From: Chlorogloea sp. CCALA 695
Lineage (GTDB): Bacteria > Cyanobacteriota > Cyanobacteriia > Cyanobacteriales > Chroococcidiopsidaceae
Reading direction: 5' to 3'
DNA length: 32,007 bases
NCBI RefSeq assembly: GCF_003003885.1
Contig: NZ_PVWN01000050.1
Span: 1-32,007 of the forward strand
Numbering within the stretch: position 1 is the stretch's first letter; every line of letters starts with the position of its first letter. Positions 8,357 to 18,166 of this stretch are shown here, piece by piece. The position numbers and the translations under genes are program-made. Under the pieces are notes generated by a model. That model ran no database searches. It was given only the letters and a program-made list of their open reading frames with translations, and was not told the origin of the DNA.

Positions 8357-10084
8357 CTACGAACTAAATTGCTGGCTATAGTAATGAGCGTATTGGCGAG
8401 AGAGTGCTAATAACTCCTCATGAGTACCAGATTCTACAACTTGACCTTTTTCGATGACTAAAATGCGATCGCTTCTTCTTACGGTTGTTAAACGGTGAGC
8501 AATAATAAACACTGTACGATGGTGCATAATTCGCTCTAAAGCTTCTTGTACCAAAGCTTCAGACTCCGAATCTAAGGCTGATGTCGCCTCATCTAAAATT
8601 AGTATACGAGGATTAAGTAATACTGCACGGGCAATCGCAATTCTCTGTCTTTGCCCACCGGATAAATTGACACCTCTTTCTCCTACCCAAGTGTAGTAAC
8701 CATCGGGTAATTGACTAATAAACTGATGAGCGTTAGCAACTTCGGCGGCGGCTTGCACTACGTCTAAATCAAAATCTGTTTGTCCGAAGGCGATATTTTG
8801 GGCAATTGTCCCGGAAAATAATACAGTTTCTTGGGGAACAATCCCAATTTGCTGCCGCAAGCTGCTAATTGTTACATCTTGAATGTTAATGCCATCAATT
8901 AAGATATCCCCAGACAAGGGACTATAAAAACGGGGTAATAAATTAACTAGAGTTGTTTTCCCTGCTCCCGAAGCTCCTACTAAAGCGATGGTTTCTCCTG
9001 GTAGTGCCAGTAAGTTTAAGTTGTTTAGTACGGGTTGGTCGCTCTTGTAGGCAAAGCTAACGCGACGATATTCTACTTTACCTGTGACTTGGGGAAGTGC
9101 GATCGCATTGGGCTTTTCTACTACCGTTGGTGCAATTGCCACAATCTCAAAAACTCTGTCAACCGATGCCTCTCCCTGCTTGAACTCGTTATAGTTGCTA
9201 GTAACATGGCTAATGGGATCGAGTAGTGTTACTCCCGCCGTTAAAAAGCTGAAAAATTCGGCTACGTTTAGGTTTTCTACAGAAATTTGCCAACCACCAA
9301 TACATAGCAGTATTAATATACTCAAAGCTTCCAAAAAGCCAATTATCGGGATTTGAATTGCTTTCAATCGCTCTGTTGAATACTTGGCTTGACGACTAGC
9401 TTCGGCTTCTTCGGTAAATCTAGCAATTTCATACTTTTCTGCTGCAAAAGCTTGTACTAAGCGTATTCCGCTAAAAACTTCGGTGAGAATTGCTGATAAA
9501 TTAGAGACGCGGTTTTGACTTTTGCGGGAAAACTTACGCAATCTTTCACCAAACCAACCAATTAATATTGCCATCAACGGCGCGACTACTAGCAAAGCTA
9601 AAGTTAGTTGCCAATTAAGATAAATCATGTAAATAGGAATTGCGACTAACTGAAGTACACAAGGCACAAAATCATGAAATAACTTGTTGACTACTTCTCC
9701 TACTCTGTCAATATCTTCAGTGAGACGGTAGGATAAGTCTCCGGCTTGAGTGGTTTCAAAGTAGCTAAGATTAAGCTTATGCATATGGGTGTAAACTTGC
9801 TTACGCAAATTTAAAGCAACTCTTAAAGCTGCTTGCGCCATGAAGATATCTTGCCCAGATTGGGAGATTCCTCTAACTAAAAATATACCAAGTGCGATCG
9901 CTGATATTTTAGCAATTTCTTTGACATTGCCTTCTGCAAAGGGTGCAGGTAATTTTCCTGCTAAATAAATTAGACATAAAGTAGAAAGTACATAGCCGAG
10001 GATGCAAATAAATCCTTTAGCAATAGTTTTCCACTGCGATTGAATATAAGGTTGTAGTTGCCAGTAATTAGAGCGATTTTTCAA
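8357..10084 (-). CDS. MsbA-like ABC exporter (fused permease and ATPase)
   Basis: A 575-aa half-transporter of the lipid/drug exporter class that acts as a homodimer or heterodimer in the inner membrane. Residues 1-310 form the six-helix transmembrane domain, with the conserved cytoplasmic-loop segment DLSYRLTEDIDRV near 116-128. The nucleotide-binding domain (335-575) has Walker A GASGAGKT (370-377), Q-loop Q418, signature LSGGQ (474-478), Walker B ILILDE (494-499), D-loop SALD and switch histidine H530. All catalytic residues are present. DedA lies 76 bp upstream on the same strand. The substrate cannot be read from the sequence; lipid-like or peptide substrates are usual for this group. 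Confidence 0.93.
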   Translation of the reverse strand: MKNRSNYWQLQPYIQSQWKTIAKGFICILGYVLSTLCLIYLAGKLPAPFAEGNVKEIAKISAIALGIFLVRGISQSGQDIFMAQAALRVALNLRKQVYTHMHKLNLSYFETTQAGDLSYRLTEDIDRVGEVVNKLFHDFVPCVLQLVAIPIYMIYLNWQLTLALLVVAPLMAILIGWFGERLRKFSRKSQNRVSNLSAILTEVFSGIRLVQAFAAEKYEIARFTEEAEASRQAKYSTERLKAIQIPIIGFLEALSILILLCIGGWQISVENLNVAEFFSFLTAGVTLLDPISHVTSNYNEFKQGEASVDRVFEIVAIAPTVVEKPNAIALPQVTGKVEYRRVSFAYKSDQPVLNNLNLLALPGETIALVGASGAGKTTLVNLLPRFYSPLSGDILIDGINIQDVTISSLRQQIGIVPQETVLFSGTIAQNIAFGQTDFDLDVVQAAAEVANAHQFISQLPDGYYTWVGERGVNLSGGQRQRIAIARAVLLNPRILILDEATSALDSESEALVQEALERIMHHRTVFIIAHRLTTVRRSDRILVIEKGQVVESGTHEELLALSRQYAHYYSQQFSS

Positions 10085-10160
10085 GCTGCAATATTGATAA
10101 AGTATTAATGCCTCGATGTTGAGGCTATCAGTTTTGGACTACACAAATCAAAAACAGTTA

Positions 10161-10769
10161 TTAAGTAGAGCGGCGCATAATTCTTCTAATTACCCAAATG
10201 GCAAAGGCTACAAGGATAATGGCTAAAACAATTTTGGAAACAGGACCAAGATATTCTTCTACCAATTTGTAGTTATTGCCAAGAGCATAACCTGCATAAG
10301 TCAGCAGACCTACCCATAAGGTAGTACCAATAGTTGAGTAAATTAAAAATGGTATTAAAGGCATATTACTAATACCTGCTGGTAAAGAGATTAAGGTGCG
10401 AACGCCAGGTACAAGGCGACACAAAAATACAGCTTTTCCACCGTGATTATCAAACCAACCTGTCGCTCTGGTAATGTCTTTACTTGAAACTGTCAACCAT
10501 TTACCGTAGCGATCGGCTAAACTTTTTAACCTTTGTTCGCCAAGGATTTTACCTGCGTAATACCAAGGTAATGCCCCGATTACCGTACCGAAAACCCCTG
10601 CAAATACTACCGGAGCAAACTCTAACTTTCCTTGAGATACTGTAAATCCCGCTAGAGGCATGATTAACTCTGACGGGATAGGGGGAAATAAATTTTCTAA
10701 AAACATTAATAAGCCAATTCCCCAGTAGCCAAGGGAATCCATTGTGCTTGTAATCCATTCAACCATCAA
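10161..10769 (-). CDS. DedA family (SNARE-associated/VTT) membrane protein
   Basis: A 202-aa inner-membrane protein of the DedA/VTT family; members are linked to polyprenyl-phosphate or phospholipid flipping. Hallmarks are FLENLFPPIPSE (E25, E34) near the N-terminus and CRLVPGVRT with the paired arginines R118 and R124. A C-terminal membrane helix (KIVLAIILVAFAIWVI) is followed by a basic tail. The length is typical. The start could be either of two adjacent methionines. It is co-directional with the ABC exporter downstream (76 bp) and follows ahcY after a probable terminator. The family is firm; the physiological substrate is inferred from relatives. Confidence 0.92.
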   Translation of the reverse strand: MMVEWITSTMDSLGYWGIGLLMFLENLFPPIPSELIMPLAGFTVSQGKLEFAPVVFAGVFGTVIGALPWYYAGKILGEQRLKSLADRYGKWLTVSSKDITRATGWFDNHGGKAVFLCRLVPGVRTLISLPAGISNMPLIPFLIYSTIGTTLWVGLLTYAGYALGNNYKLVEEYLGPVSKIVLAIILVAFAIWVIRRIMRRST

Positions 10770-10801
10770 TTTATGTCCTATTTCTCACCAATATATAAGC
10801 C

Positions 10802-10831
10802 AAAGGAGACATAGATAACTACGCCTCCTTT
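10802..10831 (-). terminator. stem-loop after ahcY
   Basis: AAAGGAG (10802-10808) pairs with CTCCTTT (10825-10831), with further pairing inside around an ATAA loop. It lies about 20 bp beyond the ahcY stop codon and just upstream of dedA, so it probably separates the two transcripts. The U-tract is short. Confidence 0.5.
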
Positions 10832-10852
10832 TAAGAATCAATTTATATTGTC

Positions 10853-12202
<1,350 letters not shown>

Positions 12203-12239
12203 TTACCCTTAGTTAAGAGATAGTTAGGAGAAGTAAAAA

Positions 12240-13841
12240 ATGCGGTCTAAATTTTGGGCGATCGCGCTGTCAATGGCGTTAACTATGATAGTCATTTACC
12301 CAGCAATGGCTCAGTTTTCTTTACCCAATTTAGTCCCAACTTCTTCTGAGCAAACGAGGTCAGATCAAGAAGTAGTAGCTACCTGGATTGTTTTAGATGG
12401 TCGCCGTTTATTTCAAGTTGCCGAAACTAGAAGCAATTTATCTAAAAGGGTTGATGACATTCAACAACGATTGAAAAGCCTTAGCCAAGATTACTTTCAA
12501 AGTAACGCTACCGAACTTCAGGTACAAATCAGGAAAGAAAATAATTTGCCCGTAATCTACGTTAACAGTGAATACTTATTTACGATTACAGGTCTTGATG
12601 CCGAACTGCAAGCAGAAAAACCATTTGCATTAGCAGATAAACTGAGATTGTCTTTAGAGCAAGACTTAAGACGTGCCAAACAAGAACGACAGCCTAAATT
12701 TTTAGCCCGTTCAGGGGCGATCGCGTCTGGAGTGTTTCTAGGTATAGTTTTAACTATTTGGCTAGTCAATTGCTGGCAATGGCGACTAACTCAACGCCCC
12801 ACTATTATTGCTCCAACAAACGATCCAGTTACAACCCAACTTAGCAATCAGCAACAAAAAAACCTCAAAGAAGTTAGACGCAGGTTATTTCAGTTAGCTC
12901 AAAGCCTGATTTGGGGTAGTGGTACGCTGTTAATTTTGGGTTTATTTCCTTACACGCGAACTATTCCCGCCTGGATTTTGACGGTTTTAAGAATCCCTTT
13001 TATCCTTGCTATTGTCGCCTTGGGAACTTACATAGCTATCCGCCTAAGTTATGTTTTACTAGATCGCTTTACTTCCGCCTTAGCAATTAATTCTTTACTT
13101 ACCCCCGAAGATTCTCTGCGCTTACATTTGCGGGTTTCGACTATTTCTGGAGTCACTAAAAGCATTACTACTTTAAGTGGAGTAGCGATTGGGACGCTTG
13201 TGGCGCTAACTACCGTTGGGGTAAATATTGCACCTTTACTTGCGGGTGCGGGTTTAGTTGGTGTTGCGGTTTCTTTGGCTTCTCAAAACATCATCAAAGA
13301 TGCTATCAATGGGTTTTTTATTATTTTGGAAGATCAGTATGCTTTGGGAGATGTGATTAATGTGGGGAATTTTGGCGGATTAGTAGAAAATCTTAATCTC
13401 CGCATTACGCAACTAAGAGACTCCGAAGGGCGCTTGATTACAATTCCCAATAGTGAAATCAAAATTGTGGCTAATCTTTCGAGTCGCTGGTCAAGAGCCG
13501 ATCTTAGCATTCCTGTTGCTTATCACACTGATATCGACCATGCTTTGCAATTAATTGACTCTATTGGCATCCAAATGGATGAAGACCCCAAATGGCTTGA
13601 GCAAATTATCGAAACGCCGCAAGTGCTAGGAGTTGAAAATTTTGGCGATCGCGGTTTAATAATTCGTGTCTGGATTAAAACCCAACCTCTCAAGCAATGG
13701 GAAGTCGCTAGAGAGTATCGCCGCCGGGTCAAAGTTGCCTTTGATAAAGCTGGTATTGCTATCCCTTTACCTCAACAGGCTGTATGGGTCAATGAGGTTA
13801 TCCCACCGCCTAAATCTGAATTTGAGCGTCAAGATACTTAA
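12240..13841 (+). CDS. MscS-family mechanosensitive ion channel
   Basis: A 533-aa membrane channel of the small-conductance mechanosensitive type. A cleavable signal peptide (about 1-24, ending AMAQ) precedes a roughly 130-residue periplasmic N-terminal domain, then membrane helices near 153-176, 218-237 and 245-268. The pore-lining helix and MscS beta domain follow: GAGLVGVAVSLASQNIIKD, then GFFIILEDQYALGDVINVG and LITIPNSEI. The larger size and N-terminal extension place it in the extended MscS group of cyanobacteria. A GGAG ribosome binding site precedes the ATG. It would relieve hypo-osmotic shock. The gating role is by family; conductance is not predictable. Confidence 0.93.
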   Translation: MRSKFWAIALSMALTMIVIYPAMAQFSLPNLVPTSSEQTRSDQEVVATWIVLDGRRLFQVAETRSNLSKRVDDIQQRLKSLSQDYFQSNATELQVQIRKENNLPVIYVNSEYLFTITGLDAELQAEKPFALADKLRLSLEQDLRRAKQERQPKFLARSGAIASGVFLGIVLTIWLVNCWQWRLTQRPTIIAPTNDPVTTQLSNQQQKNLKEVRRRLFQLAQSLIWGSGTLLILGLFPYTRTIPAWILTVLRIPFILAIVALGTYIAIRLSYVLLDRFTSALAINSLLTPEDSLRLHLRVSTISGVTKSITTLSGVAIGTLVALTTVGVNIAPLLAGAGLVGVAVSLASQNIIKDAINGFFIILEDQYALGDVINVGNFGGLVENLNLRITQLRDSEGRLITIPNSEIKIVANLSSRWSRADLSIPVAYHTDIDHALQLIDSIGIQMDEDPKWLEQIIETPQVLGVENFGDRGLIIRVWIKTQPLKQWEVAREYRRRVKVAFDKAGIAIPLPQQAVWVNEVIPPPKSEFERQDT

Positions 13842-13882
13842 TAAATAGATGTAAGTGCGACCACTATTCTCTCCACATTTTT

Positions 13883-13901
13883 AGTACAAACGTACTATAA
13901 T
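13883..13901 (+). promoter_or_regulatory. LexA-box-like palindrome overlapping a -10 TATAAT
   Basis: AGTACAAACGTACT (13883-13896) is a perfect AGTAC-N4-GTACT palindrome. From memory, the cyanobacterial LexA consensus is AGTACWNWTGTWCT, and this site differs only at the ninth base. Its last base begins a perfect -10 TATAAT (13896-13901), so a bound repressor would block the promoter. An outer inverted repeat CTCCAC (13871-13876) / GTGGAG (13908-13913) nearly shares the centre. The -35 region is weak. Confidence 0.6.
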
Positions 13902-13962
13902 AAAAGAGTGGAGTTATTCAGCTAATAGCTCTATAGGGTTGTTATTTCAGGCTTTAACCAGT

Positions 13963-14214
13963 ATGACTAAGCACTATATTCTCAACTTAAATCCAACCGC
14001 TAAACATGATTGGGATCGTTGCAGTTTAAGAGATCCAATCACCGCCAAGCGCCCAGAACTTGCAAAATTAATCGCCGAAGCTATTGGCGCAGAACCTGGT
14101 AGCTACTTAGTTTCCGTGAATATTGAAGTCAAAGTATTAGAACAAGTAGGAATGCCACAAACTGAGCAACTACCTTTAACAACAGTGCATCAATTCCAAG
14201 AATTGGTGGCTTAA
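13963..14214 (+). CDS. unrecognised 83-aa protein, first gene of a LexA-like regulated pair
   Basis: I do not recognise the family. The protein begins MTKHYILNLNPTAKHDWDRCSLRDPITAKRP. It has a central helix (ELAKLIAEAIGAEPGSYLV), a beta-prone segment (SVNIEVKVLEQ) and no membrane segment, which suggests a small soluble alpha/beta protein. I prefer the ATG at 13963; an in-frame TTG at 13939 is an alternative start. It lies about 60 bp after the palindromic promoter, 32 bp before the next gene, and the pair is closed by a strong terminator, so the two form a bicistronic unit. The context suggests stress or damage-regulated expression, which is an inference. Confidence 0.65.
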   Translation: MTKHYILNLNPTAKHDWDRCSLRDPITAKRPELAKLIAEAIGAEPGSYLVSVNIEVKVLEQVGMPQTEQLPLTTVHQFQELVA

Positions 14215-14246
14215 AGTCTAAAAATCCATTTCAGTGCTAGGAAAAG

Positions 14247-14627
14247 ATGATGATGACAATGGAACTGAATCATTACCCAGGAGCGATCGCTCAAGCAGCG
14301 CAACGGGTGAATGAGTTAGATTCGGAAATTATGGCAGTCCAGCAACTACTAGATCGAGTAGAAGGTAATGCTGATAGTCGTTCGGCTTTTGACATAGATT
14401 TGAAAAATGACCTGCAACGCAAGGCGCGGAGGTTTGAAGTGCTGCTTACAGACAGAGAATATCAAACCGCCACAAATACTTTAATGCGTTTGACTGCCGA
14501 AAAAGCCAATGCTTTAGCTCATTTAGAATATTTGCGTAATCAGTTTAGTGTCGCCAAGTTAGAAACAAGACGCGCGATCGCTCAACAATTAACAGATTTT
14601 GAATCCCGCGAATTAGTGGGACTATAA
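14247..14627 (+). CDS. unrecognised coiled-coil protein, second gene of the pair
   Basis: A 126-aa protein that is almost entirely helical with heptad-like patterning (IAQAAQRVNELDSEIMAVQQLLDRVEG, then LMRLTAEKANALAHLEYLRNQF). It contains no cysteine and no membrane segment. It begins at a run of three ATG codons preceded by AGGAAAAG; the second or third ATG could be used (N-terminus MMMTMEL). It follows the 83-aa gene by 32 bp and ends just before a canonical terminator. A structural or DNA/partner-binding role would fit a coiled coil, but no function is claimed. Confidence 0.7.
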   Translation: MMMTMELNHYPGAIAQAAQRVNELDSEIMAVQQLLDRVEGNADSRSAFDIDLKNDLQRKARRFEVLLTDREYQTATNTLMRLTAEKANALAHLEYLRNQFSVAKLETRRAIAQQLTDFESRELVGL

Positions 14628-14655
14628 TTTGCTTGCCCACAACTTAATAACCATC

Positions 14656-14684
14656 AAGCAGTGGATTTACTTCACTGCTTTTTT
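14656..14684 (+). terminator. Rho-independent terminator
   Basis: An 8-bp perfect stem AAGCAGTG (14656-14663) / CACTGCTT (14673-14680) is followed directly by TTTTATTT. It lies about 30 bp after the coiled-coil gene and closes the two-gene unit. Confidence 0.9.
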
Positions 14685-14755
14685 ATTTGGCAATAATTGC
14701 ACTAAGTCCGTCAAAATTAGACAAGCTCAATTGTTGTTTATCTAAAATAGTTGCA

Positions 14756-15148
14756 ATGACTCAAGTTACACCCGCCGAAGTTGCTAAATTTCGTAGTCAA
14801 TTAGCAGATTATCCTGATGCCATAAGTGCGCTTCAAGTAATAGAAGACTGCGAGGGCAATTTGGAAGATGCAGCAATGGTACTAGCCATTCGAGCCGGAC
14901 AGCAACCAGAGATAGCTAACTCTGATTGGCTAGATAGTTTAGCCAAAAAATGCCGCGCTGTTATTTGCAAAGACGAATTTAGAAGCAGTTTGATAGCAGA
15001 AGATTTTACGCTCATTGCCGGACACTTAACTGCAACAAAATTTTGTCCAGCTTTGCTAGTTACTCCTGTACTGATGTATGCAGCACAACAAGGAATTAAT
15101 AGTTTTTGCGAACCGTTAGACGCAGTATCTGAACGGATAAGTCTTTAA
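14756..15148 (+). CDS. unrecognised 130-aa protein
   Basis: I do not recognise this protein with certainty. The reading frame opens at 14687, inside the region next to the terminator, but I prefer the ATG at 14756 because the protein then starts MTQVTPAEVAKFRSQLADYP. A -10-like TAAAAT lies only about 10 bp before this ATG, so the transcript may be nearly leaderless. The product is soluble and mainly helical. A first half (ALQVIEDCEGNLEDAAMVLAIRAG) is reminiscent of a UBA-like three-helix unit, and the C-terminal half has CPALLVTPVLMYAAQQGIN. It stands 57 bp before the hydrolase gene and may be co-transcribed with it. Confidence 0.65.
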   Translation: MTQVTPAEVAKFRSQLADYPDAISALQVIEDCEGNLEDAAMVLAIRAGQQPEIANSDWLDSLAKKCRAVICKDEFRSSLIAEDFTLIAGHLTATKFCPALLVTPVLMYAAQQGINSFCEPLDAVSERISL

Positions 15149-15204
15149 GTTACAAATCCTGATATTGTTAAGGTGAGAGCAAAATAAATCTAGATAATAA
15201 GGAT

Positions 15205-16188
15205 ATGAGCGTTAAAGCAATTTTTCAAGCTGCTAAAGTCGAAGATGCTTGCTCCCCTTACGACACCATTCATCTCAAAGTTTTTTATCCAGCCCAGATG
15301 CTAGGGAGCAGCCCAGAACAGAATATGGGTGTTTTTCCTGCCGATGCTCAACAATCTCCGTTTAAAGTTGTTATTTTCTTCAACGGCATCAACTGTGGAA
15401 TTGAATCATATCAATGGCTTGCTATTAAATTAGCAGAACGCGGGCTTGTAGTAGTAACCTTTTCCTGGATTGCCCAAAACATACCTGGAATAGTAGCTAT
15501 TACTCCGGGTGTGGAAATGAAAAGTTTGACCCCCAAAGTCTATGGTACGAAGCCGACAGCCTCTGCTCTACCAACGCTACTAGCAGCGCTAGAAAGATTG
15601 CAATCTGAGGGCGTGTTAGCGGGATTGCTTGACTTACAACATATTATTTTAGGAGGGCATTCTGCTGGAGGTAGAGTTGCGATTGAAAGTGCTAATCCGC
15701 ATTTTTTTCCACAAGTTGTAGCTGCTTTCTCTTATGGCGCGCATTCAGCCGCAATTATGCAACTAGGTTATGCGGCAGACACAATCTTACCCTTACCCGA
15801 CGCTTTACCACTGATGTTGATTGGCGGAACTGGCGATGGAGTTATTGCTAATAATGGCGCTCTCTATGGAGTGACTTGGAAGCAACCTACAACTCCAATT
15901 AGGCGTACCTTCCAAGAAGCGATTTCTGGTGGTAGAGATGATAGTTATTTGCTTTTACTAGAAGGAGCCAACCATTTCTCTATTACCCATCCTAGCGATC
16001 CTACTACAGGTACAACCTGGCTAGATTTTCCAGTTACCCAACCGGAGGAACTACTGCGAAATTTGATAGTAGAAGCAATTGGTTTATTTATAGATGCTCA
16101 TGTTCGTTTTCATCCCACAGCCCTAGCAAACCTAAATCAACTGATGGAATCTCATCAACCGGGGATTGCATCATTTGAAAGCAAGTAG
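15205..16188 (+). CDS. alpha/beta hydrolase, chlorophyllase/dienelactone-hydrolase-like
   Basis: A 327-aa serine hydrolase. The nucleophile elbow GGHSAGG places S153 as nucleophile. D211 in GGTGDG and H257 in GANHFSI complete a likely triad, and FNGINCGIESYQ near 59-70 supplies the oxyanion-hole region. This arrangement resembles the chlorophyllase/PET-hydrolase-like group. There is no signal peptide, so it is predicted cytosolic. An AAGGA ribosome binding site lies very close to the ATG. It is followed 68 bp later by the LD-carboxypeptidase gene on the same strand. Substrate is unknown; ester hydrolysis is inferred from the fold and triad. Confidence 0.8.
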   Translation: MSVKAIFQAAKVEDACSPYDTIHLKVFYPAQMLGSSPEQNMGVFPADAQQSPFKVVIFFNGINCGIESYQWLAIKLAERGLVVVTFSWIAQNIPGIVAITPGVEMKSLTPKVYGTKPTASALPTLLAALERLQSEGVLAGLLDLQHIILGGHSAGGRVAIESANPHFFPQVVAAFSYGAHSAAIMQLGYAADTILPLPDALPLMLIGGTGDGVIANNGALYGVTWKQPTTPIRRTFQEAISGGRDDSYLLLLEGANHFSITHPSDPTTGTTWLDFPVTQPEELLRNLIVEAIGLFIDAHVRFHPTALANLNQLMESHQPGIASFESK

Positions 16189-16256
16189 TTTGACTTCGCC
16201 CTCATGGGATGCGTGACGATTTTTAGTGTACAAAGATAAAAGTTTGTCTAAATCAA

Positions 16257-17324
16257 ATGCTAAATCGCCGTCACTTTCTTCAACTTGCTGCTACTGCTTC
16301 AATCATAGCTTTGCCCTTACACGCAACTAAAGCCAGCAATTACGAAGAGCGTAGCGCTAAAAGCGATCGCCCTCTATTAAAACCCACTCGTTTAAAACCT
16401 GGAGCAATAGTAGGGATTATTAGCCCTGCAAGTGCCACTTTTGTCAAAGAAGAACTAGACATAGTTTTAGATGCCGTGAAGGGTCTGGGACTTGTGCCTA
16501 AGCTGGGGGTTCATGTAGGCGATCGCTATGGTTATTTGGCAGGAATAGACCGCGATCGCGCCGCCGACATCAATCAATTTTTCAGTGATCCGCAAGTAGC
16601 GGCTTTGTTGCCTATTCGCGGTGGTTGGGGATGCAGCCGGATTCTGCCTTATTTAGATTATGAAGTTATCCGCCAAAACCCTAAAATTATTATCGGTTTT
16701 AGCGATATTACCGCCCTAATTTTAGGAATTAATGCCCGTACTCAATTAGTAACTTTTCATGGGCCTCATGGTTTGACTTCGTGGCGAAAGAGTCAAACTG
16801 ACTATTTCCGCCGCGTGTTGTTTGCTGGAGAAACTGTAACTATTGCAAATGTTAAAGATGGCGATGATAGCGATCGCTTAATGCAGGTAAAAAATCGCAT
16901 TCAAACTATCACTCCAGGTGTTGCTAAAGGCAAATTAATCGGCGGCAACTTGTCTGTGTTGTCGGGAATTGTTGGTTCTCCTTACTTGCCTAATATGGCT
17001 GGCGCAATTTTATTTTTAGAAGATACAGGCGAAAATATCTACCGTTTAGATCGCTTGATGACTCACCTCAAAATTGCTGGGGTATTTGACAAACTAGCAG
17101 GCTTTATTTTTGGGCAATGTCCAGGCTGCACGCCCGATGCTGATTATGGTTCACTAACTTTAGAAGAAGTAGTATGGGGACATATTCAACCCTTAAAAAT
17201 TCCTGCTTATTACGGCGCGGCGATTGGTCACGTGGAAAATATCGTTACATTACCCATTGGATTAGATGTTGAAATTGATGCTAATGCAGGGATTATCAAG
17301 ATGTTAGAACCTGCGGTTGTGTGA
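16257..17324 (+). CDS. LD-carboxypeptidase, peptidase family S66, with Tat-type signal
   Basis: A 355-aa S66 peptidase; the family cleaves L,D bonds in murein tetrapeptides during peptidoglycan recycling, or self-immunity peptides (MccF branch). The N-terminus has a twin-arginine pattern NRRHFLQ followed by a hydrophobic stretch to about residue 25, so export to the periplasm is likely. The triad is visible: S149 in GFSD, E255 in FLEDTGE and H325 in IGHVEN, along with the GGWGCSRILPYLD motif (122-134). The ribosome binding site is weak. Export distinguishes it from the cytosolic LdcA recycling enzymes and suggests action on the wall itself; that is inference. Confidence 0.9.
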   Translation: MLNRRHFLQLAATASIIALPLHATKASNYEERSAKSDRPLLKPTRLKPGAIVGIISPASATFVKEELDIVLDAVKGLGLVPKLGVHVGDRYGYLAGIDRDRAADINQFFSDPQVAALLPIRGGWGCSRILPYLDYEVIRQNPKIIIGFSDITALILGINARTQLVTFHGPHGLTSWRKSQTDYFRRVLFAGETVTIANVKDGDDSDRLMQVKNRIQTITPGVAKGKLIGGNLSVLSGIVGSPYLPNMAGAILFLEDTGENIYRLDRLMTHLKIAGVFDKLAGFIFGQCPGCTPDADYGSLTLEEVVWGHIQPLKIPAYYGAAIGHVENIVTLPIGLDVEIDANAGIIKMLEPAVV

Positions 17325-17378
17325 GGTAGGGAATGTGTGATCGCACTTTTGGGAGTTGGGATGCGATCGCTTTACAAA

Positions 17379-17603
17379 TTACTTAGTGGCTTTATCTTCT
17401 GTTTTTAAACCATTACTCGCGTAGCTTAGACAAGCTTTTATATCTTTTTGTGTTATTCCTGGATAGTTTTTCAGTATGTCTGCTTTTAACCATCCTTGAG
17501 CTAAAAGATCGATAATAAATTCTACAGACAAACGAGTACCTCTAATTACTGGCTTTCCTACCAATATCTCTGGATTGATAATAATGCGGTCTTGCCAATT
17601 CAT
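17379..17603 (-). CDS. DUF433 family antitoxin-like protein
   Basis: A 74-aa protein matching the DUF433 pattern: INPEILVGKPVIRGTRLSVEFIIDLLAQG, then an HTH-like segment DILKNYPGITQKDIKACLSYA. DUF433 proteins are typically the antitoxin next to a PIN-like (DUF5615/Mut7-C) toxin. No such toxin is visible on either side: downstream it converges on the LD-carboxypeptidase gene, and upstream is an insertion sequence 59 bp away. It may be an orphan, or the partner may have been lost with the insertion. The start at 17603 gives MNWQDRIIINPEIL, as in relatives. The family is firm; partner loss is inferred. Confidence 0.85.
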   Translation of the reverse strand: MNWQDRIIINPEILVGKPVIRGTRLSVEFIIDLLAQGWLKADILKNYPGITQKDIKACLSYASNGLKTEDKATK

Positions 17604-17683
17604 TTTATTTACTTTGTATCTTTCTATTGAGATTATCTAGTTGATACGTGATCGCACCTTAAGAAAGTGTTTGTAAACGTTAG

Positions 17684-18166
17684 TTAAGTAGTTTTACACT
17701 CCCAAGTTCGTCGATTTTTTGCGAGCCGACGGAGCATTAATCGGATTATGACGACATAAATCATACCCTCGTGATTTTCAGGCAATCGTTCATAGTCACG
17801 AGTCAAACTTCGAGCATTGTCCAGCCAAGTCCAAGTCCGTTCGACAATCCATCGTTTTCGTTCTACCTGAAACCCTTTGGCATTGGTTAGACGCTGACTC
17901 ACCTCGATTACAACCTGCCGCTTTAGGGGCGCAAAAAAAGTTTTAATTAGCCCCCCTAAAGCGCCTTGATAGCCTCGGTCGGCTAGCACTTTAACAATCC
18001 GTTTAAACATATCCAGTACCCGAACCAACACCGCCGGAGCCGCTTTGACATCGGCAGTATTCGCAGAAGTGACGTAACAGCCTAACACCAGTCCCAGCAC
18101 GTCCACCACAATATGACGTTTTCGTCCTTTTACCTTTTTATTGCAATCATTGCCCTGTTCCTCCCC
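17684..18166 (-). CDS. IS5-family transposase, C-terminal frame (OrfB)
   Basis: This is the downstream part of the DDE transposase, entered by a -1 shift on the G6 run. Read that way, the sequence continues GEEQGNDCNKKVKGRKRHIVVD into VLGLVLGCYVTSANTADV. It contains the second catalytic Asp in VLADRGYQG and the C-terminal catalytic Glu region (WIVERTWTWLDNARSLTRDYE). The first ATG in this frame (18109) is internal to the RNase-H fold, so independent translation is unlikely to yield an active enzyme. The stop lies about 20 bp inside the left terminal repeat. Confidence 0.85.
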   Translation of the reverse strand, partial: GEEQGNDCNKKVKGRKRHIVVDVLGLVLGCYVTSANTADVKAAPAVLVRVLDMFKRIVKVLADRGYQGALGGLIKTFFAPLKRQVVIEVSQRLTNAKGFQVERKRWIVERTWTWLDNARSLTRDYERLPENHEGMIYVVIIRLMLRRLAKNRRTWECKTT

